From Ruegeria sp. AD91A (GTDB lineage: Bacteria > Pseudomonadota > Alphaproteobacteria > Rhodobacterales > Rhodobacteraceae), in NCBI RefSeq assembly GCF_003443535.1, contig NZ_CP031946.1, positions 372,001 through 436,000 of the forward strand: a DNA stretch of 64,000 nucleotides, written 5' to 3'. Each line of letters opens with the position of its first letter. The stretch's first letter is position 1. Below are positions 44,980-53,856 of the stretch, in pieces. The notes below the pieces were generated by a model. It had not been told where the DNA came from. It saw nothing but the letters and a program-made list of their open reading frames with translations, and made no database searches. The position numbers were made by a program, and so were the translations under genes.

Positions 44980-45831
44980 ATGGGTGACCTGGTCGAAATC
45001 TACGAGGTCGGGCCGCGCGACGGGCTGCAGAACGAAAAGCGCGAGATACCGGTGTCAGACAAGATCGCCTTGGTCGACTGCCTCAGCCGTGCGGGTTTCC
45101 GCAGGATCGAGGTCGCAAGCTTTGTCTCTCCGAAATGGGTGCCGCAGATGGCGGGATCGGCTCAGGTTCTGGGCGGAATCACCCGAGTGGATGGGGTGCG
45201 CTATGCCGCGCTGACGCCGAACATGCATGGATATGGCGATGCGCTGGCGGCCAAGGCGGACGAGATCGCCGTGTTTGCCTCGGCCTCCGAAGGATTCTCA
45301 AAGGCCAATATCAATGCCTCTATCGCCGAGTCGATTGAGCGGTTTACGCCGATTCTGGAGGCGGCGCGGCATGTCGACCTGCCTGTTCGCGGTTATGTCT
45401 CATGCGCGACGGATTGCCCATACGACGGTCCGACTCCGCCCGAAAAAGTGGCCGAGGTCGCTGATCGGCTTTTTGCGCTGGGCTGTTATGAGGTTTCACT
45501 GGGCGACACGATTGGACAGGGGACGCCGGATAAGGTCGCGCACATGCTTCTGGCGGTTCGCGAGAGGGTTCCGGTGACGCGATTGGCGGGGCATTTTCAT
45601 GACACCAATGGGCGTGCGATCGATAATATCGACGCTGCATTGGCGCTTGGTGTGCGGGTGTTTGACGCAGCCGTGGGCGGGTTGGGCGGTTGCCCCTACG
45701 CCCCGGGTGCCGCAGGAAACGTAGCCACCGAGGCTGTTGTGGCGCACTTGCATCGCCTGGGATACGAAACCGGTCTGGATATCGACGTGATTGAAGAGGC
45801 GGCGCAGATGGCCAGGGCTTTGAGAGGCTGA
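44980..45831 (+). CDS. hmgL: Hydroxymethylglutaryl-CoA lyase
   Basis: A 283-residue TIM-barrel lyase that cleaves HMG-CoA to acetyl-CoA and acetoacetate, the last step of leucine degradation. The metal and substrate motif EVGPRDGLQNEK starts at residue 8, HFHDTNG gives the histidine pair, and the catalytic Cys is in GGLGGCPYAPGAAGN. A perfect AAGGAGGGG site in the 78-base gap precedes the ATG at 44980, which suggests independent strong initiation inside the operon. The next gene begins one base after its stop. Its order last-but-one in the locus is common in Rhodobacteraceae-like clusters. Confidence 0.95.
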   Translation: MGDLVEIYEVGPRDGLQNEKREIPVSDKIALVDCLSRAGFRRIEVASFVSPKWVPQMAGSAQVLGGITRVDGVRYAALTPNMHGYGDALAAKADEIAVFASASEGFSKANINASIAESIERFTPILEAARHVDLPVRGYVSCATDCPYDGPTPPEKVAEVADRLFALGCYEVSLGDTIGQGTPDKVAHMLLAVRERVPVTRLAGHFHDTNGRAIDNIDAALALGVRVFDAAVGGLGGCPYAPGAAGNVATEAVVAHLHRLGYETGLDIDVIEEAAQMARALRG

Positions 45832-45832
45832 C

Positions 45833-46615
45833 ATGTTTGAAACGATCACGATCACGACAGATGTGCGTGGTGTCGCCACACTCACTCTGAACCGGCCGGA
45901 AAAACACAACGCCATGTCGGGGCAAATGATCACTGAATTGACCGAGGCTGCATCACAACTGGGTCCGGATGACGCTGTCCGAGTGGTCGTTCTGGCAGCG
46001 GCGGGAAAGACGTTCTGCGCCGGCGGTGATCTGGGATGGATGCAGGACCAGATGGCGGCCGACAAAAAGACGCGTTTTGTCGAGGCGCGCAAGCTGGCCG
46101 AGATGTTGCAGGCTCTGAACACAATACCAAAGCCTTTGATTGGGGCGTTGCAGGGCAATGCCTTCGGTGGCGGTGTGGGAATGGCAGCCGTGTGCGATGT
46201 CGCGATTGGGGTCGACAGTCTGAAGATGGGGTTGACCGAAACGCGCCTGGGACTGATCCCCGCAACAATTGGCCCCTATGTCATCGCCCGCATGGGCGAA
46301 GCCCGCGCGCGCCGGGTGTTCATGTCAGCCCGTTTGTTCGATGCTTCCGAGGCCGTTGATCTGGGCCTGCTGGCGAAAACCGTTTCGGCAGATCGGCTTT
46401 CGGACGCGGTTGAAGACGAAATTCGCCCCTATTTGTCTTGCGCGCCCGGGGCGGTTGCCTCTGCCAAGGCGCTGGTACGCTCTCTGGGTCCGCGCATCGA
46501 CGATGCCGTGATCGATCAGACCATAGGCGAGCTGGTCGAACGGTGGGAAACACAAGAGGCAGGCGAAGGGATCGCGGCGTTTTTTGAAAAACGAAAACCT
46601 GCATGGAATAAGTAG
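45833..46615 (+). CDS. liuC: Methylglutaconyl-CoA hydratase (enoyl-CoA hydratase family)
   Basis: A 260-residue crotonase-fold protein assigned to hydration of 3-methylglutaconyl-CoA to HMG-CoA, the step between MccAB and HMG-CoA lyase. The oxyanion-hole regions are AAGKTFCAGGDLGWMQ and ALQGNAFGGGVGMAAVCD, followed by the catalytic segment TETRLGLIPATIGPYV. The GGDLGWM form is seen in methylglutaconyl-CoA hydratases; other enoyl-CoA hydratases would also fit by sequence alone, so the operon context decides. It is the last gene of the leucine operon. Confidence 0.9.
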   Translation: MFETITITTDVRGVATLTLNRPEKHNAMSGQMITELTEAASQLGPDDAVRVVVLAAAGKTFCAGGDLGWMQDQMAADKKTRFVEARKLAEMLQALNTIPKPLIGALQGNAFGGGVGMAAVCDVAIGVDSLKMGLTETRLGLIPATIGPYVIARMGEARARRVFMSARLFDASEAVDLGLLAKTVSADRLSDAVEDEIRPYLSCAPGAVASAKALVRSLGPRIDDAVIDQTIGELVERWETQEAGEGIAAFFEKRKPAWNK

Positions 46616-46714
46616 GTTTTACCAGGTTCCGCCAAGCTAAAGCCAAACGCTGGTACTGCGATTCTATGCCGCGCTGTCAAGCGCAGGTTTGATTGCGAAG
46701 GGGGCTGTGTTCGG

Positions 46715-46743
46715 TTGACCCTCTGACCCCGCAGGGATAGAGA
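46715..46743 (+). promoter_or_regulatory. Candidate promoter of the nuo operon
   Basis: TTGACC (46715-46720), a 17-base spacer and TAGAGA (46738-46743) lie in the 194-base gap before nuoA, leaving a leader of about 60 bases to the GTG. Both hexamers and the spacing equal those upstream of ivd. The rest of the gap shows nothing else I can name. Confidence 0.45.
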
Positions 46744-46809
46744 ATGTCCAGTCAACATGCCAATTGACGGCGCACCCGACAAGATGCGTGCGCAGGAAAG
46801 GAGCTATTC

Positions 46810-47175
46810 GTGGAAGACCTGCTGCGGGAGTACCTCCCGATTCTGGTGTTTCTGGCCGTTGCCGTGGGCCTTGGGATCGTCTTGATCCTAGCCGCCGTCG
46901 TACTGGCCGTCCGCAATCCCGACCCCGAAAAGGTCAGCGCATATGAATGTGGTTTCAATGCCTTCGACGACGCGCGGATGAAATTCGACGTCCGATTCTA
47001 TCTGGTCTCGATTCTGTTCATCATCTTCGATCTGGAAATTGCTTTCCTGTTTCCCTGGGCGGTGGGCTTCAAGGACATCAGCGATGTCGGGTTCTGGTCC
47101 ATGATGGTGTTCCTGGGCGTTCTGACCATCGGCTTTGCCTATGAATGGAAGAAGGGGGCGCTGGAATGGGAGTGA
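46810..47175 (+). CDS. nuoA: NADH-quinone oxidoreductase subunit A
   Basis: A 121-residue membrane subunit of complex I at the join between the peripheral and membrane arms. It has three membrane helices, and the conserved loop [23 protein letters not shown] includes the Cys whose exposure changes in deactive complex I. It starts at GTG behind AGGAAAGGAG. The last helix and MKKG-like end ([11 protein letters not shown]) are normal. It opens an operon of fourteen core subunits; nuoB overlaps its end. Confidence 0.97.
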   Translation: MEDLLREYLPILVFLAVAVGLGIVLILAAVVLAVRNPDPEKVSAYECGFNAFDDARMKFDVRFYLVSILFIIFDLEIAFLFPWAVGFKDISDVGFWSMMVFLGVLTIGFAYEWKKGALEWE

Positions 47176-47699
47176 TGACAGGTGCCAACACTGCCGGTGT
47201 CGACAAGGAAGTCGCCACCCAGGCCCTGAACGCCGAGTTGCAGGACAAAGGTTTTCTGCTGACCTCGACCGAAGACATCATCAACTGGGCGCGCACTGGC
47301 TCGCTGCATTGGATGACCTTTGGTCTGGCCTGCTGCGCGGTTGAGATGATGCATACCTCTATGCCACGTTATGATGCAGAACGGTTTGGTATCGCGCCTC
47401 GGGCGTCCCCGCGCCAGTCGGATGTGATGATCGTGGCAGGAACACTGACCAACAAGATGGCCCCGGCTTTGCGCAAGGTCTATGACCAGATGCCTGAGCC
47501 ACGCTATGTGATCTCGATGGGCTCCTGCGCGAATGGCGGTGGGTATTACCACTATTCTTATTCCGTCGTGCGTGGATGTGACCGGGTTGTTCCTGTGGAC
47601 ATCTACGTGCCCGGCTGCCCTCCGACGGCTGAGGCCTTGTTGTATGGCCTGATGCAGCTGCAGCGTAAAATCCGCCGTACCGGCACAATTGTCCGCTGA
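47166..47699 (+). CDS. nuoB: NADH-quinone oxidoreductase subunit B
   Basis: A 177-residue subunit carrying the N2 [4Fe-4S] cluster that reduces quinone. Ligands are the paired Cys in LACCAVEMM and those in [17 protein letters not shown] and [12 protein letters not shown] take the ATG at 47166, ten bases inside nuoA with an AAGGGGG site at good spacing; the ATG at 47175, overlapping the nuoA stop, is an alternative that would shorten it by three residues. The sequence is very close to the alphaproteobacterial and mitochondrial forms. Confidence 0.97.
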   Translation: MGVMTGANTAGVDKEVATQALNAELQDKGFLLTSTEDIINWARTGSLHWMTFGLACCAVEMMHTSMPRYDAERFGIAPRASPRQSDVMIVAGTLTNKMAPALRKVYDQMPEPRYVISMGSCANGGGYYHYSYSVVRGCDRVVPVDIYVPGCPPTAEALLYGLMQLQRKIRRTGTIVR

Positions 47700-47710
47700 G
47701 GAGAGAGCTG

Positions 47711-48316
47711 ATGAGCGAAGCACTCAAGGAACTCGGCACACAGTTGGAGCTGAAACGGTCTGATTGTGTTCTGTCATGGGACGTAACCCACGGCGAACTG
47801 AACGTGGACGTGGCACCGTCGAATCTCGTGGAATTCGTCGAATTCCTGAAATCCGACCAGAACTGCAAATTCTCGACTCTGGTGGATATCACCGGCGTGG
47901 ATTACCCCGAGCGCGCCAAGCGGTTCGACGTGGTGTATCACTTCCTTTCGATGTACCAGAACCAGCGCATCCGGCTGCGGGTCTCGATCCGTGAAGACGA
48001 CATGGTGCCGTCGATCGTTGACGTGCACCCCTCGGCCAATTGGTTCGAGCGTGAGGTGTTCGACATGTTCGGCATCCTGTTCTCGGGCCATCCGGACCTG
48101 CGGCGCATCCTGACCGACTATGGGTTCCGTGGTTACCCACTGCGCAAGGATTTCCCGACCACCGGCTATACCGAAGTGCGCTATGATGAGGCGCAAAAGC
48201 GCGTGGTCTACGAGCCGGTCAGCCTGGTGCAGGAATACCGACAGTTTGATTTCATGTCCCCGTGGGAGGGTGCGAACTACATTCTGCCGGGGGATGAGAA
48301 ACAGGAGACCGAATAA
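47711..48316 (+). CDS. nuoC: NADH-quinone oxidoreductase subunit C
   Basis: A 201-residue peripheral-arm subunit of the 30-kDa class. It is separate here, not fused to NuoD as in E. coli. Family landmarks are [55 protein letters not shown] and [20 protein letters not shown], and the C-terminus has the [14 protein letters not shown] stretch. It has a GAGGAGAGAGC ribosome site. Its stop overlaps the ATG of a 57-codon microprotein gene. Confidence 0.97.
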   Translation: MSEALKELGTQLELKRSDCVLSWDVTHGELNVDVAPSNLVEFVEFLKSDQNCKFSTLVDITGVDYPERAKRFDVVYHFLSMYQNQRIRLRVSIREDDMVPSIVDVHPSANWFEREVFDMFGILFSGHPDLRRILTDYGFRGYPLRKDFPTTGYTEVRYDEAQKRVVYEPVSLVQEYRQFDFMSPWEGANYILPGDEKQETE

Positions 48317-48489
48317 TGGGTGGCATCTGGTGGCTGATCCTGTCTGCGCTGACCATCATTCCGATGGTGAAGATTTTGCCGTTCTTCGGGATCAACAAAT
48401 ACTGGTGCCTGCTGTGTCTGGTTCCCTTTGGCACGATAGCCTTGCTGTGGTGGGTCGGGCTGAAACTGCAAGAGTTGGAGCGCCGCTGA
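48316..48489 (+). CDS. 57-aa two-helix membrane microprotein inside nuo
   Basis: A short gene whose ATG overlaps the nuoC stop by one base (TAATG). It encodes 57 residues with two hydrophobic segments: GIWWLILSALTIIPMVKILPFF, and one starting near YWCLLCLVPFGTIALLWW, followed by a charged LQELERR tail. The middle has GINKYWC with two Cys three residues apart. Codon use matches the flanking nuo genes. I know no function. Tight coupling to nuoC and to the next microprotein suggests a small subunit or assembly helper of complex I. Confidence 0.7.
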   Translation: MGGIWWLILSALTIIPMVKILPFFGINKYWCLLCLVPFGTIALLWWVGLKLQELERR

Positions 48490-48490
48490 G

Positions 48491-48613
48491 ATGATGGGTG
48501 AGTTGATCATTCTGGGCGCATTGGGGGTTCTGCTGGCGGGGGCCGCAGCCAAGGCCGCTGAAGCGGAAAAGGTTCGGGTTCGGGCCGATGCGAAAAAGAA
48601 ACGAGGGCGTTGA
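48491..48613 (+). CDS. 40-aa single-helix microprotein inside nuo
   Basis: A 40-residue frame starting one base after the previous microprotein's stop. It has one hydrophobic helix ([16 protein letters not shown]) and a strongly basic tail ([12 protein letters not shown]), the layout of a single-pass protein with a cytoplasmic C-terminus. Two adjacent ATG codons (48491, 48494) could start it. Its TGA overlaps the nuoD ATG (TGATG), so it bridges translation between the 57-aa gene and nuoD. The function is unknown; if the helix is real, it would be a very small complex I-associated protein. Confidence 0.6.
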   Translation: MMGELIILGALGVLLAGAAAKAAEAEKVRVRADAKKKRGR

Positions 48614-49836
48614 TGGACGGCTCAAGATACGATGACGGCAGCACGGACGCGCTGAGCGGAGAACAGAAGATCCGCAATTTCAACATTAACTTCGGCCCGC
48701 AACACCCTGCGGCGCACGGGGTTCTGCGCCTTGTGCTGGAACTGGACGGTGAGATCGTCGAACGCTGCGATCCGCATATCGGCCTGCTGCACCGTGGCAC
48801 CGAAAAACTGATGGAAAGCCGGACCTATCTTCAGAACCTGCCGTATTTCGACCGGTTGGATTATGTGGCGCCGATGAACCAGGAACATGCCTGGTGCCTG
48901 GCCATCGAAAAGCTAACCGGGGTCGAAGTGCCGCGCCGGGGCTCGCTGATCCGGGTTCTGTATTCCGAAATCGGACGCATCCTGAACCACCTGCTGAACG
49001 TGACAACGCAGGCGATGGACGTGGGCGCATTGACCCCGCCGCTCTGGGGTTTTGAAGAGCGTGAAAAGCTGATGGTGTTCTATGAGCGTGCCTGTGGCGC
49101 CCGCCTGCACGCGGCCTATTTCCGCCCCGGTGGTGTTCATCAGGATTTGCCGCCGGAACTGCTGGACGATATCGAGGCATGGAGCCACGAATTCCCCACC
49201 GTTCTGGACGACATCGACGGCCTGTTGACCGAAAACCGCATCTTCAAACAGCGCAACGCCGATATTGGCATCGTGACCGAGGATGACATCCAGAAATACG
49301 GCTTCTCGGGCGTGATGGTGCGCGGATCCGGTCTGGCATGGGATTTGCGCCGCGCGCAGCCCTATGAATGCTATGACGAGTTCGAGTTCCAGATTCCCGT
49401 CGGCAAGAACGGCGACTGCTATGATCGCTATCTGGTGCGAATGGAAGAGATGCGCCAATCGCTGCTGATCATCCAGCAGGCCATCGTCAAAATCCGCGAC
49501 TGCCCCGGTGACGTTCTAGCCCGAGGCAAGATCACCCCGCCGAAACGGTCGGACATGAAGACCTCGATGGAAAGCCTGATCCATCACTTCAAGCTGTACA
49601 CCGAAGGCTTCCACGTCCCCGCAGGTGAAGTTTATGCCGCTGTCGAAGCCCCCAAGGGCGAGTTCGGCGTCTATCTGGTCGCCGACGGCACCAACAAACC
49701 CTACCGCGCCAAGCTGCGCGCACCGGGTTTCCTGCACCTGCAAGCCATGGATTACGTCGCCAAGGGCCATCAGCTGGCCGACGTCGCCGCCATCATCGGC
49801 ACCATGGATGTCGTATTTGGAGAGATTGACCGCTAA
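48613..49836 (+). CDS. nuoD: NADH-quinone oxidoreductase subunit D
   Basis: A 407-residue 49-kDa-class subunit forming the quinone pocket with Nuo[26 protein letters not shown] holds the quinone-head His, and [19 protein letters not shown] and [17 protein letters not shown] follow. The last residues, [14 protein letters not shown], match the conserved C-terminus including its terminal Arg. I start at ATG 48613 rather than the TTG one codon earlier. It overlaps nuoE by one base (TAATG). Confidence 0.97.
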   Translation: MDGSRYDDGSTDALSGEQKIRNFNINFGPQHPAAHGVLRLVLELDGEIVERCDPHIGLLHRGTEKLMESRTYLQNLPYFDRLDYVAPMNQEHAWCLAIEKLTGVEVPRRGSLIRVLYSEIGRILNHLLNVTTQAMDVGALTPPLWGFEEREKLMVFYERACGARLHAAYFRPGGVHQDLPPELLDDIEAWSHEFPTVLDDIDGLLTENRIFKQRNADIGIVTEDDIQKYGFSGVMVRGSGLAWDLRRAQPYECYDEFEFQIPVGKNGDCYDRYLVRMEEMRQSLLIIQQAIVKIRDCPGDVLARGKITPPKRSDMKTSMESLIHHFKLYTEGFHVPAGEVYAAVEAPKGEFGVYLVADGTNKPYRAKLRAPGFLHLQAMDYVAKGHQLADVAAIIGTMDVVFGEIDR

Positions 49837-50975
49837 TGCTCCGCCGTCTTCATCCCGAACAACCCGAAAGCTTTGCCTTCACCGCTGCCAACCAGCAATG
49901 GGCCGAAGCGCAGATCACCAAATACCCCGAGGGGCGTCAGGCCAGCGCGGTCATCCCGCTGCTGTGGCGCGCGCAGGAACAAGAGGGCTGGTTGAGCCGT
50001 CCGGCGATTGAATCCGTCGCAGATATGCTGGGCATGGCCTATATCCGTGTGCTTGAGGTTGCCTCTTTCTACTTCATGTTCCAGCTTCAACCGGTTGGCT
50101 CGGTGGCGCATATTCAGGTCTGCGGCACGACCTCCTGCATGATCTGCGGGGCCGAAGATCTGATCGCGGTCTGCAAGGAAAAGATTGCGGCGAAAGCACA
50201 TGCACTTTCTGCCGATGGCAAGCTGAGCTGGGAAGAGGTGGAATGCCTCGGCTCGTGCACCAACGCGCCGATGGCGCAAATCGGCAAGGATTACTACGAG
50301 GATCTGACGGCCGAGAGCTTTGGCAGGATCATCGACGATCTGGTGGCGGGCAAGGTGCCGACGCCCGGTCCTCAAAACGGACGTTATGCGGCTGAGCCGT
50401 TGAAGGGCCTCAGCAGCCTGACCGAGCATGAAGCTGGCAAGCCGCAATACAACGCCAGTGTTGAGCTGGCGACCGATCTGGGCGACACGGTCAAACGTAT
50501 CGACGGGACTGAGGTTGCGATCCTGACGCCGTGGCTTGGCAAGGATGGCAAGCAGGCGGGTGCGTCGGCGGCAGCAAAACCTCCGAAATCGCCCGAGGCG
50601 CCGAAGCCGGCTGTGAAACAAGCGGCTGAGGCGAAAGCCAAACCTGTTGCCAAGGAAGCCGCGGCCAAGCCCGCAGACGTCACCGAAGATCAGCCCGAGA
50701 CTCTGACCGCCGCACGCGACGGTAAGGCAGATGACTTGAAGCTGTTGAAAGGCGTCGGTCCCAAGCTGGAGCAGACATTGAACGAGCTGGGTTTCTATCA
50801 CTACGACCAGATCGCTGCCTGGACGCCGGAACAGGTGGCCTGGGTCGATGCGCGTTTGAAATTCAAGGGCCGGATCGAGCGCGATGATTGGATTGAACAG
50901 GCGGCCAAGCTTGCAGCGGGTGAAGAGACCGAATTTGCCAAACGTGCCAAATCTGAGGGCACGGACGAAGACTAG
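49836..50975 (+). CDS. nuoE: NADH-quinone oxidoreductase subunit E with C-terminal extension
   Basis: A 379-residue form of the 24-kDa subunit; E. coli NuoE is 166. Residues 1 to about 180 are the thioredoxin-like [2Fe-2S] N1a domain, with ligands Cys96, Cys101, Cys137 and Cys141. After a conserved-looking segment comes an Ala/Pro/Lys-rich flexible linker (about 247-298), then a domain at about 299-360 with a helix-hairpin-helix-like start, [20 protein letters not shown], and [20 protein letters not shown]. Such domains bind DNA in other proteins; here it is more likely a protein contact. Extended NuoE proteins occur in related Rhodobacterales. Confidence 0.95.
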   Translation: MLRRLHPEQPESFAFTAANQQWAEAQITKYPEGRQASAVIPLLWRAQEQEGWLSRPAIESVADMLGMAYIRVLEVASFYFMFQLQPVGSVAHIQVCGTTSCMICGAEDLIAVCKEKIAAKAHALSADGKLSWEEVECLGSCTNAPMAQIGKDYYEDLTAESFGRIIDDLVAGKVPTPGPQNGRYAAEPLKGLSSLTEHEAGKPQYNASVELATDLGDTVKRIDGTEVAILTPWLGKDGKQAGASAAAKPPKSPEAPKPAVKQAAEAKAKPVAKEAAAKPADVTEDQPETLTAARDGKADDLKLLKGVGPKLEQTLNELGFYHYDQIAAWTPEQVAWVDARLKFKGRIERDDWIEQAAKLAAGEETEFAKRAKSEGTDED

Positions 50976-51005
50976 ACGGATGCCCGTCCGGGGTATCGGG
51001 GGAAA

Positions 51006-51227
51006 ATGGACAAGGACAAGGAAAAGGCCATAGCCCGCAAGGGCCGACATATCGGGATGGTCATCGCTGTGACCATGCTGATCTGGCTTGCAATGAACCT
51101 GTTCATTGGCCCCGAGCTGGGTTTGACGACCCGGCACGCTCTGCTGTTTGATCTCGCTGCTCTGGCGGGGTTCATCTATGCGGGGATCAACATTTTTCAA
51201 CTCTGGCGCATGCGTCAGGACAGCTGA
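51006..51227 (+). CDS. Small membrane protein, DUF5337-like
   Basis: A 73-residue protein with a basic N-terminal section (MDKDKEKAIARKGRHIG), then two hydrophobic segments (MVIAVTMLIWLAMNLFIG and LLFDLAALAGFIYAGINIF). I recall this shape as the DUF5337 family, reported from Rhodobacterales nuo clusters; I could not check it. A GGGG site precedes the ATG. It lies between nuoE and nuoF with short gaps (30 and 12 bases), so it is co-transcribed. A role in complex I assembly or structure is inferred from position only. Confidence 0.75.
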   Translation: MDKDKEKAIARKGRHIGMVIAVTMLIWLAMNLFIGPELGLTTRHALLFDLAALAGFIYAGINIFQLWRMRQDS

Positions 51228-51239
51228 AGGTAACACGCG

Positions 51240-52538
51240 ATGCTGAAGGATCAGGACCGGATCTTTACCAACATCTACGGGATGCATGAGCGCACGCTGA
51301 AAGGTGCGCAGGCCCGCGGGCATTGGGACGGCACTGCTGGCCTGATTGATAAGGGTCGCGACTGGATCATCCAGACGATGAAAGACTCGGGCCTGCGTGG
51401 TCGCGGCGGCGCGGGCTTTCCAACCGGTCTGAAATGGTCATTCATGCCAAAGGAAAGTGACGGGCGCCCGTCCTATCTGGTGGTCAACGCGGACGAATCC
51501 GAACCCGGAACCTGCAAAGACCGAGAGATCATGCGCCACGATCCGCATACGCTGATCGAAGGTTGCCTGATCGCGTCTTTCGCGATGAACGCCCACACCT
51601 GTTACATCTACCTGCGTGGCGAATATATCCGCGAGCGTGAGGCGCTGCAGGCGGCGATTGATGAGGCTTATGATGCCGGCTTGCTGGGCAAGAACGCCGC
51701 CGGTTCAGGTTGGGATTTTGATATCTTCCTGCATCACGGCGCTGGTGCCTATATCTGCGGCGAGGAAACCGCCCTTATTGAAAGCCTTGAGGGCAAGAAG
51801 GGCATGCCGCGGATGAAGCCTCCGTTTCCAGCAGGCGCTGGCCTGTATGGTTGCCCGACAACTGTGAACAATGTGGAATCGATTGCGGTCGTGCCGACCA
51901 TCCTGCGCCGGGGGGCCGACTGGTTCGCTGGCTTCGGTCGCCAAAACAACGCGGGCACCAAGCTGTTTGCGATCTCAGGCCATGTGAACAACCCCTGCGT
52001 CGTGGAAGAGGCAATGTCGATTTCCTTCGAGGAGCTGATCGAGACCCATTGCGGCGGCATTCGCGGCGGCTGGGACAATGTGCTGGCCGTGATCCCCGGT
52101 GGATCCTCGGTTCCGTGTGTGCGCGGTGAGAACATGCGCGACGCGATCATGGATTTCGATTATCTGCGCAACGATCTGGGCTCAGGGCTTGGAACGGCAG
52201 CGGTGATCGTGATGGACAAGTCCACCGACATCATCAAGGCGATCTGGCGCCTGTCGAAATTCTATAAGCATGAAAGCTGTGGTCAGTGCACCCCATGTCG
52301 CGAAGGCACCGGTTGGATGATGCGGGTCATGGACCGTCTGGTGCGCGGCGAAGCTGAACTGGAAGAGATCGACATGCTGTTTGACGTGACAAAGCAGGTC
52401 GAGGGTCACACGATCTGCGCGCTCGGCGATGCGGCAGCCTGGCCGATCCAGGGCCTGATCCGCAATTTCCGGGAAGAAATCGAAGGCCGCATCAAGGCAC
52501 AGAAATCGGGCCGTATGGGTGCGATGGCGGCGGAGTGA
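51240..52538 (+). CDS. nuoF: NADH-quinone oxidoreductase subunit F
   Basis: A 432-residue 51-kDa-class subunit holding FMN, the NADH site and cluster N3. The FMN/NADH motif [16 protein letters not shown] starts near residue 51, and the second glycine-rich part ([16 protein letters not shown]) follows. Cluster ligands are Cys347, Cys350, Cys353 and Cys393, in [12 protein letters not shown] and ICALGDA. It begins the NADH dehydrogenase end of electron transfer and partners NuoE and NuoG. Confidence 0.98.
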   Translation: MLKDQDRIFTNIYGMHERTLKGAQARGHWDGTAGLIDKGRDWIIQTMKDSGLRGRGGAGFPTGLKWSFMPKESDGRPSYLVVNADESEPGTCKDREIMRHDPHTLIEGCLIASFAMNAHTCYIYLRGEYIREREALQAAIDEAYDAGLLGKNAAGSGWDFDIFLHHGAGAYICGEETALIESLEGKKGMPRMKPPFPAGAGLYGCPTTVNNVESIAVVPTILRRGADWFAGFGRQNNAGTKLFAISGHVNNPCVVEEAMSISFEELIETHCGGIRGGWDNVLAVIPGGSSVPCVRGENMRDAIMDFDYLRNDLGSGLGTAAVIVMDKSTDIIKAIWRLSKFYKHESCGQCTPCREGTGWMMRVMDRLVRGEAELEEIDMLFDVTKQVEGHTICALGDAAAWPIQGLIRNFREEIEGRIKAQKSGRMGAMAAE

Positions 52539-52543
52539 ACGGG

Positions 52544-52960
52544 ATGGACATGTTTGCAGAATACAGCCACGCGATTTCATCGGTTGTGCTTTTCACACTA
52601 GTGGTTCTGTTCCTGGCCCCGTTTTCAGCGCTGGCCAAGCAGGGCAAGGGCCTCGCGCCGGGGGCGACTCCAGAGCAGGATTATTCTGACCAGGCCTATC
52701 GTCTGAACCGGGCCTATCTGAACGGAACGGAAACGCTTCCGGCGTTTGTGGCCGTTGTGACCGCGGCGGTTTTACTGGGCGCCAGCCCGTTCTGGGTCAA
52801 TCTTCTGGCGTCTGTCGCTTTGGTCGCGCGTTTGGTGATGCTGGTGGTGCACTTCAAAGGCATAGGTAAGCCAAACAGTGGCCTGCGGTCCGTGCTGTAT
52901 GTATTGGGCTGGGCCTGCATGTTTGTGATTGGGCTTATGGCATTGGTGGCGGCGTTCTGA
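52544..52960 (+). CDS. MAPEG-family membrane protein
   Basis: A 138-residue protein with four likely membrane helices and the MAPEG pattern, including YRLNRAYLNGTETLPAFVAVV, FWVNLLASVALVARLVMLVVHF and SGLRSVLYVLGWACMF. Known members act as glutathione transferases or eicosanoid enzymes, and bacterial ones are mostly uncharacterised. An ATG at 52544 eight bases after a GGAG site is preferred over the GTG at 52535. It lies six bases after the nuoF stop and before two more non-core genes, so it belongs to the nuo transcript. Its substrate is unknown. Confidence 0.82.
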   Translation: MDMFAEYSHAISSVVLFTLVVLFLAPFSALAKQGKGLAPGATPEQDYSDQAYRLNRAYLNGTETLPAFVAVVTAAVLLGASPFWVNLLASVALVARLVMLVVHFKGIGKPNSGLRSVLYVLGWACMFVIGLMALVAAF

Positions 52961-52997
52961 TGGCGACCCGGCAGATGAGAACACTAAGAGGGATAAT

Positions 52998-53348
52998 ATG
53001 ACGGCCCGAAAAACCCTTGTAGTCCTGCTGGTACTGGCAAGCGTGTCCGCCTGCGGCATCATCAAGCCGTCGGAAGATCGTCTTCTGTTCGACGGAAAGT
53101 CGTTCAAGGCCAAGGCGAAGCCGGTCGACAAGAAAGCATCGCCCACGGACTTTACTGTTGTGGTGAAGGGCGCGTCCGCGTCCTTGGACGGCGCGCGTGA
53201 AGCCGGTCGCCATGAAGGAACCAAGTTCTGTGTGCAGAATTTTGGATCTTCCCGGATCGATTGGAAAGTGGGGCCGGATACCGAGCCGCAAAACCTGCGC
53301 ATCAGTGATGATCAATTGACGTTTGCAGGAAAATGCCAACGGCCATGA
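52998..53348 (+). CDS. Putative lipoprotein inside nuo
   Basis: A 116-residue exported protein with a lipoprotein signal, KTLVVLLVLASVSACG, the lipid-carrying Cys being residue 19. The mature part, SEDRLLFDGKSFKAKAKPVDKKAS... to KFCVQNFGSSRIDWKVGPDT, holds two more Cys. I recognise no family. A strong AGAGGG site precedes the ATG; the 37-base gap after the MAPEG gene has no terminator. The position between nuoF and nuoG is unusual for a periplasmic lipoprotein. The protein is probably anchored in the inner or outer membrane. Confidence 0.7.
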   Translation: MTARKTLVVLLVLASVSACGIIKPSEDRLLFDGKSFKAKAKPVDKKASPTDFTVVVKGASASLDGAREAGRHEGTKFCVQNFGSSRIDWKVGPDTEPQNLRISDDQLTFAGKCQRP

Positions 53349-53410
53349 CACGCGTTTTTGCATATCACGACGTGGATTGCAGGCCGTTATTGCCTAGCAA
53401 GACCGGACCC

Positions 53411-53437
53411 TTTCGTTTTGGAACATCCAAAACGAAA
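53411..53437 (+). promoter_or_regulatory. Perfect hairpin over the ribosome site of the DUF5333-like gene
   Basis: TTTCGTTTTGG (53411-53421) and CCAAAACGAAA (53427-53437) form an 11-bp perfect stem with a 5-base loop. The 3' arm overlaps the start of the AAAGGAAG ribosome site (53435-53441) for the ATG at 53447. It could mask initiation or act as an RNA processing point within nuo. Confidence 0.55.
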
Positions 53438-53446
53438 GGAAGAACC

Positions 53447-53851
53447 ATGTCTTTTGCAAAAACACTCGCCTTGGCCGCCGTGATCACGTTTCCGGCTGTT
53501 GCAGAAGCAAAGCCGCCCTTGAGGGATGTCAAAGAGATCGACGACGAACTCTATTACATCGCCATCGCAAATGAGATCTCCGAATTCTGTCCGTCGATCA
53601 GCGGGCGGCGATTGAAAGCGATCAGTGTTATGTGGGGGCTGCGGTCCAAAGCGAACAAACTGGGGTACTCGGACAGTGAAATCCGCTCATATGTCGACTC
53701 GGATTCAGAGAAAGACCGGATGCGCGCCAAGGGCGAGGCGTATCTGGCTTCGAATGGCGTGACCTATGACAACCCCAACACGTTCTGCACTCTAGGGCAG
53801 AAAGAAATCCAAAGAAACAGCGCTATTGGCGTTTATTTGAGGGCGAATTGA
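53447..53851 (+). CDS. Exported protein, DUF5333-like
   Basis: A 134-residue protein with a signal peptide ([21 protein letters not shown]) and a small mature domain. It has [54 protein letters not shown] and a second Cys in NTFCTLG. I recall this pattern as the DUF5333 family of Rhodobacterales; no function is known to me. The upstream gap of 98 bases carries a strong hairpin over the ribosome site, and nuoG begins five bases after its stop. The two Cys may form a disulfide in the periplasm. Confidence 0.75.
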   Translation: MSFAKTLALAAVITFPAVAEAKPPLRDVKEIDDELYYIAIANEISEFCPSISGRRLKAISVMWGLRSKANKLGYSDSEIRSYVDSDSEKDRMRAKGEAYLASNGVTYDNPNTFCTLGQKEIQRNSAIGVYLRAN

Positions 53852-53856
53852 GAGCC

